NCBI GenBank assembly: GCA_902787575.1
Contig: CADAGX010000014.1
Location: 46,298 to 110,297, forward strand
DNA length: 64,000 bases
From: an uncultured Bacteroidales bacterium
GTDB taxonomy: Bacteria; Bacteroidota; Bacteroidia; Bacteroidales; Bacteroidaceae
Direction: 5' to 3'
Shown: positions 47,738 to 57,371 of the stretch, one piece after another
How positions within the stretch are numbered: position 1 is the first letter of the stretch
How the letters are laid out: each line of letters starts with the position of its first letter
Program-made: the position numbers and the translations under genes
Notes under the pieces: model-generated
Databases searched by the model: none
Told to the model about the DNA's origin: nothing
Seen by the model: only the letters and a program-made list of their open reading frames with translations

Positions 47738-50464
47738 ATGACTAAGTTTAAGACACTCCTCGCATTGTTGCTGCTCACGCCAAGTTTGACGGCAATGGCC
47801 ATCCGCACCACAGCACTGAAGTGCGAAATGCTCTCCAACCCCTGCGGAATCAACACCACACAGCCCAACCTCAGCTGGCAGATACCCGTCGATTACAACG
47901 GCATCGCGCAGAAAGCCTACGCCATTTTGGCCGCCACGACACCCGAGAAACTCAACGAGCAAGATGCCGACCTGTGGAACACCGGACGCATCGAGTCGGG
48001 GCAATCCGTCTGGGTGAAATACGGTGGCAAGGCACTCGCCTCGCGCAGCGTCGTGTACTGGAAAGTGAAAGTCTGGGACGAGGCAGGCAAGGAGTCCGGC
48101 TGGAGCCAGACGGCACGCTTCACGGTGGGACTGCTCAAAAGCACCGACTGGAGCGCCCGCTACATCGGAATGGAACGCGCCGACAAAGCCGAATTGCCAC
48201 AACTGTGGCAGACATTCCAGTGCCCGGCCGACAAACCGACGGCTTTCCTGCACATCAGCACGCTGGGCTACCACGAAATCTACATCAACGGCCGCCGAGT
48301 GGGCAACGATGTGCTCACGCCTTCCGTGGTTGTCTTCCACAAACGCAGTCCCGCCATGTGCTATGATGTCAGCGACTTGCTGCAACAGGGAGAAAACGAC
48401 ATCGTAATCTGGCTCGGCAAAGGTTTCTACGACGGAAAGTGCTGGGGCGCAGTAATCAACGGGCCTTATGCAATGGCACAAGTGGAGATGAAAGACGGAA
48501 ACGGCTGGCGCACCCTCGTCGGAACCGACAAGACGTGGCGCACGCGCCGCAGCGGATATTATCATCCCGGCTGCTGGGCAGACAACGCCTTTGACGGCGA
48601 AGTGGTGAAAGCAGCCGAGCTATTGCCCGACCTGACACGTGCCTCGCTCGAGACTGCAGAATGGAAGCCAGCTTTCGAAGCCGAAATTCCCGAACGCCTC
48701 ATCACGCCCATGATGTGTGAGCCGAACCGAATCTTCGACGCCCTGCGGCCCAAGGACATCCGCCAGTTCGCACCCGGCGTGTGGCTCGTAGATATGGGAC
48801 GGAGCGTAGTGGGATGGACGAAAGTGCGCTTCAGTCAGCTGCGTGCCGGCCAAGCCATCAACATCAGCTACTGCGACATGCTGGGTATGAACGGCGACTT
48901 CGAATACGGCGTGTTCACCGACCGATACATTGCACGTGGCAGCGACGAAGAAACATTCGAGAACAAATTTAACTACCACGCCTACCGCTACATCAAGCTC
49001 AGCGGACTCGACCGCGCACCCAGTTACGACGACATCACCTCCTACCTTATCCACACAGGCTACGACGTACGCTCTTCCTTCGTGTGCAATGACGAGGAGA
49101 TAAACGCCATACACAACATGATACACTACACCTTCCAGTGTATCACACAGAGCGGCTACATGGTCGACTGCCCGCACCTCGAGCGCGGCGGGTACGGTGG
49201 CGACGGCAACTCGTCCACGCTGTCCGCCCAGCTGATGTACGACCTCTATCCGCTCTACACCAACTGGCTGCAGGCTTACGGCGACGAACAGGCAGACAAC
49301 GGAGACCTGCCGCATACTGCACCTTCGTATAAACAATGTGGCGGAGGCCCCTATTGGCTCGCCTTCATCGCCAACGCCCCGTGGCAAACTTATCTGCAGT
49401 ACGGCAACAAGGAATTTCTAGAACGTTACTATCCGCATATGAAGCGTTTCGCCGCCTTTGCCGAGCAATATATGCCAGACGGCATGCTCAACATCAAAAA
49501 TCGCTGGCCCAACAACCGACTCCACAACTGGTTCCTTGGCGACTGGGCGCTGCCAAACGAAGAGCACCAGCACGACGAAGAAAGTATCGACGTGGTGAAT
49601 TCTTGCACAATGAGCTGGGTTTACCAGATAATGGCCAAGACAGCTGCACTGCTGGGCAAGGCAGACGAGCAGGAGACCTATCAGAAGAAGCACGACGCCA
49701 TCAACCAGCGCATCTACGAGACGCTCTATCATCCCAAACAGAAGGTGTATGCCAACGGCTTGCAGCTCGATATGGCATTTCCGCTCCTCGTAGGCGCAAC
49801 ACCAAACGAGAAAGCCGCCAGTCGTGCCAATCAGACTTTACGCGACATTACTTACAACCGATATGACGGCCATCTCCACACAGGTCTCGTGGGCGTGCCC
49901 ATCCTTACGCAGTGGCTCACGCAAGCTGGCGAAGGTCAGCTGATGTACGACATGCTGAAGAAACGCAGCTTCCCGGGTTACCTTTATATGATAGAGAACG
50001 GCGCAACCACCACTTGGGAGCATTGGAACGCCACACGCAGCCGCATACATAACTGCTACAACGGCATCGGCTCGTGGTTCTATCAGGCACTGGCCGGAAT
50101 AGTGAGCGACGAAGACGCACCGGGATACAAACATTTCTTCCTGCGGCCGCAGATACCCGACGGCATCCGCTTTGTGCGCTGCTGCAAGCCCACGCCATAC
50201 GGCGAAATCCTTGTGGACTGGACGCTGTCGGAGCACACGATGGACCTGAAACTGACCGTGCCGGCTGGCACAACAGCCACGCTGGAGATGCCCTTCGAGG
50301 CAAAAAGCGTGGAGATCGCTTCCAAACGCCCGCCGCGTCGCGGACTTGTGTACAGCGATAAGGAGAAAACCACCGACACAGGCTGGCGCAACGAAGCACA
50401 CGACCCCAAGCAACCGCTCCAGCTCACAAGCGGCAAGCACCGCATCGTTTACCATCTGAAATGA
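47738..50464 (+). CDS. Alpha-L-rhamnosidase (glycoside hydrolase family 78)
   Basis: 908 residues with a signal peptide ([15 protein letters not shown]). The layout is that of bacterial GH78: N-terminal beta domains with [33 protein letters not shown] and an [17 protein letters not shown] jelly-roll (to about 300), an (alpha/alpha)6 barrel with the conserved [14 protein letters not shown] carrying the acidic catalytic residues, and a C-terminal beta-sandwich. It should remove terminal rhamnose from plant pectin or glycosides. There is no T9SS tail. It begins 26 bp after the subtilase stop and is followed closely by the LolD-like gene. Confidence 0.9.
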   Translation: MTKFKTLLALLLLTPSLTAMAIRTTALKCEMLSNPCGINTTQPNLSWQIPVDYNGIAQKAYAILAATTPEKLNEQDADLWNTGRIESGQSVWVKYGGKALASRSVVYWKVKVWDEAGKESGWSQTARFTVGLLKSTDWSARYIGMERADKAELPQLWQTFQCPADKPTAFLHISTLGYHEIYINGRRVGNDVLTPSVVVFHKRSPAMCYDVSDLLQQGENDIVIWLGKGFYDGKCWGAVINGPYAMAQVEMKDGNGWRTLVGTDKTWRTRRSGYYHPGCWADNAFDGEVVKAAELLPDLTRASLETAEWKPAFEAEIPERLITPMMCEPNRIFDALRPKDIRQFAPGVWLVDMGRSVVGWTKVRFSQLRAGQAINISYCDMLGMNGDFEYGVFTDRYIARGSDEETFENKFNYHAYRYIKLSGLDRAPSYDDITSYLIHTGYDVRSSFVCNDEEINAIHNMIHYTFQCITQSGYMVDCPHLERGGYGGDGNSSTLSAQLMYDLYPLYTNWLQAYGDEQADNGDLPHTAPSYKQCGGGPYWLAFIANAPWQTYLQYGNKEFLERYYPHMKRFAAFAEQYMPDGMLNIKNRWPNNRLHNWFLGDWALPNEEHQHDEESIDVVNSCTMSWVYQIMAKTAALLGKADEQETYQKKHDAINQRIYETLYHPKQKVYANGLQLDMAFPLLVGATPNEKAASRANQTLRDITYNRYDGHLHTGLVGVPILTQWLTQAGEGQLMYDMLKKRSFPGYLYMIENGATTTWEHWNATRSRIHNCYNGIGSWFYQALAGIVSDEDAPGYKHFFLRPQIPDGIRFVRCCKPTPYGEILVDWTLSEHTMDLKLTVPAGTTATLEMPFEAKSVEIASKRPPRRGLVYSDKEKTTDTGWRNEAHDPKQPLQLTSGKHRIVYHLK

Positions 50465-50471
50465 GTTAAGC

Positions 50472-51125
50472 ATGATACAACTTCGCGACATCACCAAAAG
50501 TTTCGGCGCGCTGCAAGTATTGCGAGGCATTGACCTCGGCATCAGCAAAGGCGAAGTAGTCTCCATTGTCGGCCCAAGCGGCGCCGGAAAAACTACGTTA
50601 CTGCAGATAATGGGCACACTCGACAGCCCGACCAGTGGCCGTGTCATCATCAACGGGCAAGATGTAAGCCAACTGGGGCAGCGCCGGCTGGCGCATTTCC
50701 GCAACCAGCACATCGGTTTCGTCTTTCAGTTCCACCAGTTGCTGCCCGAGTTTACCGCACTGGAGAACGTGATGATTCCGGCCTTCATAGGTGGTTCCGG
50801 ACGAAAGGAAGCACGCGAGCGAGCACTCGAACTGCTGCAATTCATGGGATTACAGGAGAGAGCCGACCATAAGCCAAGCGAACTCTCGGGCGGCGAGAAG
50901 CAGCGAGTGGCAGTGGCACGTGCACTGGTGAACAAACCGGACGTGGTAATGGCCGACGAGCCAAGCGGCAGCCTCGACAGCCAGAACAAGGAAGAACTCC
51001 ACCGCCTGTTCTTTGACCTGCGCGACAGGTACGGACAAACTTTTGTCATTGTCACACACGACGAGACACTGGCTGCCATGACGGACCGCACCATTCACAT
51101 GATAGACGGACGGCTGAAAGATTAA
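50472..51125 (+). CDS. ABC transporter ATPase, LolD/MacB type
   Basis: 217 residues, a lone nucleotide-binding subunit. Walker [10 protein letters not shown], signature [15 protein letters not shown], Walker [13 protein letters not shown] and the switch His in VTHDE are all intact. The sequence pattern ([20 protein letters not shown]) is typical of LolD, which powers release of lipoproteins from the inner membrane, and of its relatives MacB/FtsE. No permease gene is adjacent, so the partner is elsewhere. It starts 8 bp after the GH78 gene, 12 bp before the cvfB-like gene. Confidence 0.88.
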   Translation: MIQLRDITKSFGALQVLRGIDLGISKGEVVSIVGPSGAGKTTLLQIMGTLDSPTSGRVIINGQDVSQLGQRRLAHFRNQHIGFVFQFHQLLPEFTALENVMIPAFIGGSGRKEARERALELLQFMGLQERADHKPSELSGGEKQRVAVARALVNKPDVVMADEPSGSLDSQNKEELHRLFFDLRDRYGQTFVIVTHDETLAAMTDRTIHMIDGRLKD

Positions 51126-51136
51126 GGAAACTACGT

Positions 51137-52030
51137 ATGACAGAAATACTATTGGGCAAGACAAACCACCTGCGGCTCGTAAAACAGGTGGATTTCGGCT
51201 ACTACCTCGAAGGCACCATTCGCGGCAACCGCACCGAGGTGCTGCTGCCTGCGGGAGAAGTGGACGCAGAGCGTTTCCCTGCCGGCTTCGGCACCGACGA
51301 AAACACGGAGTACTGGCTCGATGTCTTCATCTACCTCGATCAGGAAGAACGTGCCGTGGCTACGATGCGAAAGCCACTGGCCGAGGTGGGCGACTTCGCA
51401 TTTCTCGAAGTGGCGTGGGTCAATAATTTTGGCGCCTTCATGCACTGGGGCCTCCAAAAGGACCTTTTCGTGCCCTTCCGCGAGCAAAAAATGAAAATGC
51501 AGAAGGGACGAAGCTATATCGTGCATCTGCACATCGATCCCACCACGTACCGCATTGTTGCCAGCGCCAAGATTGAACGCTACCTCAGTCAGGAAACTCC
51601 GCCCTATCACGCCGGAGACGAGGTGGATATCCTCATCTGGCAGAAAACCGACCTCGGACTGAAAGTTATCGTAGACAATCGCTTCGGCGGCCTGCTGTAC
51701 GACGACCAAATCTTCCGTCAGGTGCGGACCGGCGACCGTCTGAAGGCGTACGTCACACAGGTGCGGCCCGACGGAAAACTCGACCTTTCGCTGCAGGCCA
51801 AAGGCCAAAAAGCCGTCACCGACTTCAGCGCCACACTGCTCGCCCACATCCGTGCCAACGGCGGCCGCTCGGAACTTTCGGACAAGAGCCCGGCCGAAGA
51901 AATCTACGCGCTCTTTGGCGTAAGCAAGAAGGTCTTCAAAAAGGCCGTGGGCGACCTTTATCGCCGCCGCCTCATCACAATCACGGACGAAGCCCTCGAA
52001 CTGGCCGATGCGAAGCAAGACAATTTATAA
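51137..52030 (+). CDS. CvfB-like S1-domain RNA-binding protein
   Basis: 297 residues with repeated S1-type beta barrels (DFGYYLEGTIRGNRTEVLLP near 15; FLEVAWVNNFGAFMHWGLQKDLFVPF near 80; GLKVIVDNRFGGLLYDDQIF near 175) and a C-terminal winged-helix segment (LFGVSKKVFKKAVGDLYRRRLI). This is the CvfB layout known from Staphylococcus and Streptococcus, where it affects virulence gene expression by binding RNA. A cytoplasmic location is expected. Its last bases overlap the open frame of the next gene but not that gene's preferred start. Confidence 0.88.
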   Translation: MTEILLGKTNHLRLVKQVDFGYYLEGTIRGNRTEVLLPAGEVDAERFPAGFGTDENTEYWLDVFIYLDQEERAVATMRKPLAEVGDFAFLEVAWVNNFGAFMHWGLQKDLFVPFREQKMKMQKGRSYIVHLHIDPTTYRIVASAKIERYLSQETPPYHAGDEVDILIWQKTDLGLKVIVDNRFGGLLYDDQIFRQVRTGDRLKAYVTQVRPDGKLDLSLQAKGQKAVTDFSATLLAHIRANGGRSELSDKSPAEEIYALFGVSKKVFKKAVGDLYRRRLITITDEALELADAKQDNL

Positions 52031-52049
52031 ACGACAAAAAAAGAAGAAT

Positions 52050-52862
52050 ATGACCACACTCATCCGACACCTTGTGTTACTACTCTTTTTCCTCTGCCTC
52101 GCGTCCCATACTACGGCGCAGACGCCACAGAACATCCGTCAGCTGAAACAGTTTGGCTGCGAACTGGCAGACTCCGCCCTGATGCAGAAGGTGGCGCGAA
52201 AATGTCAGTTCAGCCAGAACCGCGGAAAGTCGGTAGCTGTCTTTGGAGGCAGTCTTTCGGTAAATAAGGAGAGCCAAGCCGCAAAAATCATGTGGCGCGA
52301 ATATCTTAACATGCATGTCACGGACTACGGCCACGGCGGCTACGGATTTTCGTCGTTACAGGGCTCTATTCTCGACCAAGTGAATCGCGCCAGGAAACAT
52401 GATATCTATATTCTCTGGGCCAGTACGAACGATTACACAAATAACCGCGAGCCAGGGACACCTCAGGACTACACCGAGGCAGATGGTTTCGACGAAACGA
52501 AACTCGTCACGCAGTGTGGTGGACTGAATTATTGCATTCGCAAACTTCGCGCAAAGAATCCCGCCGCCACCATCTACGTTTTCGGCTCTCTCCCCTTCTG
52601 GTGGAACTCCGGCGGATACGATGCCACGAGTACTGAGACCAATCAGACGGGTCACAACTTTGGTTACTACGTAGAGTTGCAGCGGCAGGTCGCAGAGCAA
52701 CAAGGCGTACTATTCTTCGACCAGTTCCGCCTTCCGTGTCTTAATATGGATACCAAGGGCCGCTACTATCTGGGCGACAACCTGCACATGAATTACAACG
52801 GGTACGCCAACGTGGGCCTCTACCAACTTTATTTCCTCGCCACGGAAAAAACGCTGCGCTGA
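52050..52862 (+). CDS. SGNH/GDSL hydrolase, exported
   Basis: 270 residues from ATG 52050; the frame is open from 52008, but the signal peptide (HLVLLLFFLCLASHTTAQ) starts at 52050 after a purine-rich AAAAAAGAAGAAT. Features of the fold: VFGGSLSVN block with the probable nucleophile Ser, HGGYGFSSLQG, WASTNDYT (block III-like) and DNLHMNYNGY with catalytic Asp and His. Probable esterase or deacetylase; substrate unknown. It is the last gene of the GH78-LolD-CvfB run and converges on a fasciclin lipoprotein gene 34 bp away. Confidence 0.8.
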   Translation: MTTLIRHLVLLLFFLCLASHTTAQTPQNIRQLKQFGCELADSALMQKVARKCQFSQNRGKSVAVFGGSLSVNKESQAAKIMWREYLNMHVTDYGHGGYGFSSLQGSILDQVNRARKHDIYILWASTNDYTNNREPGTPQDYTEADGFDETKLVTQCGGLNYCIRKLRAKNPAATIYVFGSLPFWWNSGGYDATSTETNQTGHNFGYYVELQRQVAEQQGVLFFDQFRLPCLNMDTKGRYYLGDNLHMNYNGYANVGLYQLYFLATEKTLR

Positions 52863-52896
52863 CGCAACCGATTTTCTCGCCTACGCAACATACCAT

Positions 52897-55041
52897 TTAC
52901 CAGATGTCTTCCGGTGTCTGCGGATTGTCGTAGATTTCCTTGGGACACAGCTCGATGTAATCCATATAAAGCTCGTTTGTCTGCTGGTCGAGTATGGATT
53001 TTAATCGCAGATAGTATGTTTTTCCGGGGTCGAGCGTTTCGCGCAGCAGGATGCGACGCAGGCAAATAGAATTCCAACGCTCGGTATAGGACGTGGATCC
53101 AGCACGCGTGATGGATACCGCCCCGTTCATAAATCCATTGTTGCGCAAGCGATGATCCACTTCGGCGTTATAATCCATGTCGTCGGGCGAGTCAGCCTCC
53201 CATCCGGTGAGCGGATTTTCGAGCGTGACACGCAAGTCCATCGGGATTCCCGTGACGTGCAGATGATTTGGGTCGGAGCCAAAATAAACTTGCGTGATGC
53301 CGCGTGCACCGGTGGCAATCACCTTATATCGCACCTCGTACGTCCCACGTCGTGGCACGGGCGGCAGCGTGAACGTCATGTCGTAGTTGCCGATGGCTTT
53401 CATCTCGTCGTTTGTATAGTTTTCCCAGTCGTAATGATAGCCATTGAAGTAGACAAACATGGCATCATCGTTCACACTCATATTTTCAAAGTATTGATAT
53501 ACGGAATTGGGCGGTATGTAGATGTGCATGAACTGCTCTTGGTTGGAATCCTTCTTGCGAATCTCGTTCGTCATGGCTTCGGGGAAGAGCGCCATGCCGT
53601 CGAAACGGATTCGTTCTCGCGCCAGATTATTGCGTACGACATCGCTGTAGCTTAGCGGCGCATCGATGGGGAAAATATTGGCGTTCGAGATGTCGTTCAC
53701 CACGGTCAGCGGCCCCTCGCGGTCCACTCGGCATCCCACTTTCTGCGCATCGCATGAGATTTCCTTGCCCGTGCCTTTGCGTCCGTTGTCGATGACGGGG
53801 AAACGATTCAGACAGACGCCGTTGCTCATCGACGACTCGTAGAGTTTCAGCAGACGGCGCGCGCCCATGGTTGTGTAGTATTCATAGACGGGGCACACGT
53901 ATCGATGTGGATTGTGCCACGAGTAGCCGTACTCGTTCTCGTGGTACACCATCTTGTCGGCCTGCAGCCGCATGGGCAGAATGTGGTATGTCACCCACTG
54001 ATAGAGCATGTTGCGGGGCGAAGTATAATCGTTGTCGGCCACCAACTGATACTCGTCGGAGTACTGATGATTGTCCACAATCCATGCCGTAAGCCGCTCC
54101 AGCGCATCTGTGGCCTGCGGATCGATGCCCTGCGAGCGCCAGAACTCGTCTGTCTCGGGGAAGAGTGTAAAACCGACGAGCCGATGCGGCGGAGCATAGG
54201 CATGCGCATCCTGATTGGGACGTGGATCCACGAATCCCTTGTGCAGGAAGTGCTCCAAGTTGGGGATGAGTCCACGCTCGTACAGGTCTTCGTACACCTC
54301 GTCACGCTCCACAGAGAGCGTGTCCAGCAGTCCGCAAGCTTGCAGTGCACGCGAAAAGAGCAGGATGCCCTCGCGTTTCTCGTCGAGCAACGTTTCGAAA
54401 TACGTGGCGGCAGTGACGTCGTTGGGCGCTATCACCTTATGAATCTGATGCACGACACCATTTAGCAGTTCGATGTCGCGGTTGCGCGAATCGATATGGC
54501 AGACGCCGTTGATATAGTACTCGTCGAGTTCGTCGTCCGGCCAGCTGACCGTCAGTTTGTGCTCGCAGAGATTTGCCAGCGGCAGCGTACCATTTTTTTG
54601 CGTAGGGAAGTATGAAATCAGGAAGCGCTGCGACTCCAAATCCGCCCCGTCGATAATGCTATTCTTGACGATAACCTGCCGGATGGAGTCGAGCTTCGCA
54701 CTGTCGGGAAAGGCGGCCCACGTAGGTTCGGCTATCAGGCCTGTGTCTACCAGCTGTTGCAGATACTCGTGGATGGCGTCGTTTGTGGGTGCAAAGCACG
54801 TGTAATTTCCGCGGGCGGACATCAACTGATAGAGTGTGGACTGACTGCGCCGGCTCACTGGCACCTTCTTGAGCAGCTCCACATACTCCGAATAGTCGTC
54901 CGGATGCTTCTCGAGGTAGCTTACCACGGTATTCTCGGTGAAAACATAGCGCGCCGACGTGTCAATCTCCTCGCTGCAGGCAAGAAACGACAGACACGTA
55001 GCCACGAGGCCGAGCAGTGCATTTTTTCTTATCTTACACAT
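52897..55041 (-). CDS. Fasciclin-domain lipoprotein, paralogue
   Basis: 714 residues with a lipoprotein signal (CLSFLACSEE). It is a clear paralogue of the 715-residue protein at 8272-10419: both share EIDTSARYVF or EVDTSARYVF, KKVPVSR, SARGNxTCFxPTN, the IVKNSIIDG/IVRNSIIDG motif, WRSQGIDP, MLYQWxTYHILP, YYTTMG, SSMSNGVCLNRFP and the end CPKEIYDNPxTPEDxW. The N-terminal third is the fasciclin part. It has its own promoter. Again it converges on an SGNH hydrolase gene. Confidence 0.82.
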   Translation of the reverse strand: MCKIRKNALLGLVATCLSFLACSEEIDTSARYVFTENTVVSYLEKHPDDYSEYVELLKKVPVSRRSQSTLYQLMSARGNYTCFAPTNDAIHEYLQQLVDTGLIAEPTWAAFPDSAKLDSIRQVIVKNSIIDGADLESQRFLISYFPTQKNGTLPLANLCEHKLTVSWPDDELDEYYINGVCHIDSRNRDIELLNGVVHQIHKVIAPNDVTAATYFETLLDEKREGILLFSRALQACGLLDTLSVERDEVYEDLYERGLIPNLEHFLHKGFVDPRPNQDAHAYAPPHRLVGFTLFPETDEFWRSQGIDPQATDALERLTAWIVDNHQYSDEYQLVADNDYTSPRNMLYQWVTYHILPMRLQADKMVYHENEYGYSWHNPHRYVCPVYEYYTTMGARRLLKLYESSMSNGVCLNRFPVIDNGRKGTGKEISCDAQKVGCRVDREGPLTVVNDISNANIFPIDAPLSYSDVVRNNLARERIRFDGMALFPEAMTNEIRKKDSNQEQFMHIYIPPNSVYQYFENMSVNDDAMFVYFNGYHYDWENYTNDEMKAIGNYDMTFTLPPVPRRGTYEVRYKVIATGARGITQVYFGSDPNHLHVTGIPMDLRVTLENPLTGWEADSPDDMDYNAEVDHRLRNNGFMNGAVSITRAGSTSYTERWNSICLRRILLRETLDPGKTYYLRLKSILDQQTNELYMDYIELCPKEIYDNPQTPEDIW

Positions 55042-55060
55042 TTTTTACCTTTTTACACCG

Positions 55061-55091
55061 CAAATGTAGCACTTTTCAGCGAACCGACAAA
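55061..55091 (-). promoter_or_regulatory. Bacteroidetes-type promoter for the second fasciclin gene
   Basis: Minus-strand TTTG, 19 bp, TACATTTG, close to the ATG at 55041, giving a very short leader. Confidence 0.65.
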
Positions 55092-55135
55092 GAAATGACG
55101 TGTACTTTCGGCCAATACTACACGTGGCAAACACA

Positions 55136-55174
55136 GAAACTGCCTGTCGCAGAAAAATTGCGACAGGCAGTTTC
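55136..55174 (-). terminator. Terminator after the GH92 gene
   Basis: GAAACTGCCTGTCGCA and its exact reverse complement form a 16 bp stem with a 7 nt loop, 37 bp past the stop codon of the GH92 gene. TTTC-rich rather than a pure U-run follows. Confidence 0.75.
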
Positions 55175-55210
55175 CGTCATGTCAAAAGGCCGCACCCAAG
55201 ATGCAGCGCA

Positions 55211-57247
55211 CTAATACCAGAAGACGAGCTCGCCGCCCTTCACCAACTCGCTGTGCTGGATGCGGAAGTCACGCAACCTCCTGCCATTCCACGTAACGCG
55301 TCGCAGGGGCTGCTTTGCATCGCGGCGGCCACTGGTGCGGATGACAGTCTTGGTCATGCCGCCGTCGCCCAGCCGCAGTTCAGCGCTGTCAAACAGCGGA
55401 GAGAATAATTCGTACTGCGGCTCGCCCACCACCAGCGGGTAGAGGCCAAGAGAGGCGAAAACGAACCACGCGCTCATTGTGCCATCGTCTTCGTCCATTT
55501 CGGGGCAGTAACCACGAGACGCATTGCGGAAGGCGTGGCCCACGAAGGGCGTGGGATACGCGTCGTTGCCGCCGTAGCGATGCGTCGTGCTGTCGAGCGC
55601 CAACTCGCGCACGATGATGCCTGTGCGCGCAGGCTTGCCCAGCCGTCCGAAAAGGAAGGGAACGTGGATATCAGGTTCGTTGCCCTGATTATAGAGTTGC
55701 TCACGGAAGAAAGTCTCCAGCTGGCTGGCCAGTCGCGAGCGTCCGCACAGGCGTGCCATGCGGTCGAGATACATCGGAGCGCCCCAGCGATACTGCCAGC
55801 GCGTGCCCTGATAGAGGCCGTTGCCCTTCATCTTGGTATAACTATCGTCGATACGCATGAATTCGCGCGGCCAAATGGAGTCGAAGAGCTGTTCGCCACG
55901 AGCCGCGAAGCGTTGGCCGTCGGCCGTGTGCCCCAATTCGTGCGCCAACTGCCCGAGCGCCCAAAAGTCGGACGCGGCCTCGAGACACTGGTCGGGCGAG
56001 CGCAGCGGCAAGCGCAGGGCCTCAGCCACCATGCCGGCGTAGGAAGGACGCAGGTCGGACGCTGAAATCAGACCCTTACGCAGTGCATCCAGCAAAGTGG
56101 CTATGGCATGCTCGGTGCGCACCGTCGGCACACATTCGAAGGGCGTGGACCAGTCTTGCTTGCCCGTTATGTAGAGCTGTGCCAGCGACCACATAATGTC
56201 GCGGCTGCGCTCGGGCTGCAAGAGTGCGATGAGAGGGAATTTGGTGCGATACGTGTCCCAAAGCGACCACGAACTATAATACGGACGAAGGGCAGTGTGA
56301 GCCTTGCCGTCGGTGCCCATGTATTCGGTCAGCACCTCGTCTGTCACCAGGAACGGGCTGTGCATGACGCGATAGAGCGACGTGTAGAACATCGTGCGCT
56401 CGTCGGCCGTTCCGCCGGTCACGCTGGCGCGGCTCAGCACATCGGTCCACTGCCGGGCGGCATCGGCACGCACCTGCTCGAACGACTGGCTCCACACCAT
56501 CTTCTCGGAGACACGCGTCAGCTGTTCCTCGAGTCCAGTAGAGAGTACGATACGCAGCTCCACCGTATTGTCTGCCGAGGAAGCAAACCGCAAAGCTGCC
56601 TTCCCGTCCTCCTGCATTTCAGTCGCAAACGGACGGTTGGAGAAAATTCGATAGTAGAGGTGATAACGTCCGCGACCGCACGTATTGCGACTCTCTACGT
56701 AACCTGCGGCCGTACGCTCGTCCAGCACGCGGAAGTCGGAAGCGTGCACACGCTCGAAACTCGACCGCGGATTCACCAGCAACGTCGGGCGACTACCGGC
56801 CGGGAAGACGTAGCGCTCCACGGCCATGCGCGACGTAGCCGAAAGACCGACCTGCACACCGTTGCTCAGACGCGCGGCATAATAACCTGGCACGGCCTGC
56901 TCGCTGGCCTTGTCGATTTGCACTTCGCCTTCGGCCGCAGCCGTGGCCGATACCAGAGGCAACACGGACACATTACCGCCGCAGCCACTGCCACCCACAC
57001 CCGAAAGACGATTGACTGAAATGCCCGAAATGGTCGGCACCTCGAAGTCGTAGCCAGGATGCTGACGCGGCTTACTGTCGGGGCACACCTGCACCATGCC
57101 AAAAGGCACCGTGGCGCCAGGCGACATCTGGCCGTAATCGTTGGCCGTGCCCACAAAGAGATTTACCTGCGGCTCGCCGTCCGCCCAAGCCGACACTCCG
57201 AAACACAAGGCACAAAGCACCGGAAAAAGAAAGCGTCTATTCATCAT
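55211..57247 (-). CDS. Alpha-mannosidase, glycoside hydrolase family 92
   Basis: 678 residues with a signal peptide (LCALCFGVSAWA). GH92 signatures: VNLFVGTANDYGQMSPGATVPFGMVQ at the start of the mature protein, GYDFEVPTISGISVNRLSGVGGSGCGG, SLWDTYRTKFPLIALLQP, and the end part with ENDDGTMSAWFVFASLGLYPL-type MDEDDGTMSAW carrying catalytic acidic residues. GH92 enzymes are calcium-dependent exo-alpha-mannosidases, usually acting on host N-glycans or yeast mannan. No sorting tail is present. Single-gene unit between a terminator and a divergent promoter region. Confidence 0.92.
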   Translation of the reverse strand: MMNRRFLFPVLCALCFGVSAWADGEPQVNLFVGTANDYGQMSPGATVPFGMVQVCPDSKPRQHPGYDFEVPTISGISVNRLSGVGGSGCGGNVSVLPLVSATAAAEGEVQIDKASEQAVPGYYAARLSNGVQVGLSATSRMAVERYVFPAGSRPTLLVNPRSSFERVHASDFRVLDERTAAGYVESRNTCGRGRYHLYYRIFSNRPFATEMQEDGKAALRFASSADNTVELRIVLSTGLEEQLTRVSEKMVWSQSFEQVRADAARQWTDVLSRASVTGGTADERTMFYTSLYRVMHSPFLVTDEVLTEYMGTDGKAHTALRPYYSSWSLWDTYRTKFPLIALLQPERSRDIMWSLAQLYITGKQDWSTPFECVPTVRTEHAIATLLDALRKGLISASDLRPSYAGMVAEALRLPLRSPDQCLEAASDFWALGQLAHELGHTADGQRFAARGEQLFDSIWPREFMRIDDSYTKMKGNGLYQGTRWQYRWGAPMYLDRMARLCGRSRLASQLETFFREQLYNQGNEPDIHVPFLFGRLGKPARTGIIVRELALDSTTHRYGGNDAYPTPFVGHAFRNASRGYCPEMDEDDGTMSAWFVFASLGLYPLVVGEPQYELFSPLFDSAELRLGDGGMTKTVIRTSGRRDAKQPLRRVTWNGRRLRDFRIQHSELVKGGELVFWY

Positions 57248-57277
57248 TTCTGCTTCTATACTATGTTTTTAGCTTTG

Positions 57278-57285
57278 CAAAGATA
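57278..57285 (-). promoter_or_regulatory. -7 element for the GH92 gene
   Basis: Minus-strand TATCTTTG, 31 bp ahead of the ATG at 57247. The -33 position is AT-rich without a clear TTG. Confidence 0.55.
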
Positions 57286-57326
57286 CAAAAAATAATACAT
57301 AATGTGATAATCTCGGAAAAAGATTG

Positions 57327-57334
57327 TATCTTTA
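57327..57334 (+). promoter_or_regulatory. Weak -7-like element for the DUF4964/DUF4965 gene
   Basis: TATCTTTA, one base off TAnnTTTG, 37 bp ahead of the ATG at 57372 in the divergent intergenic region. Confidence 0.35.
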
Positions 57335-57371
57335 CACGCGTAATATGTATTTAGGATAACTCGCAAGCGAA

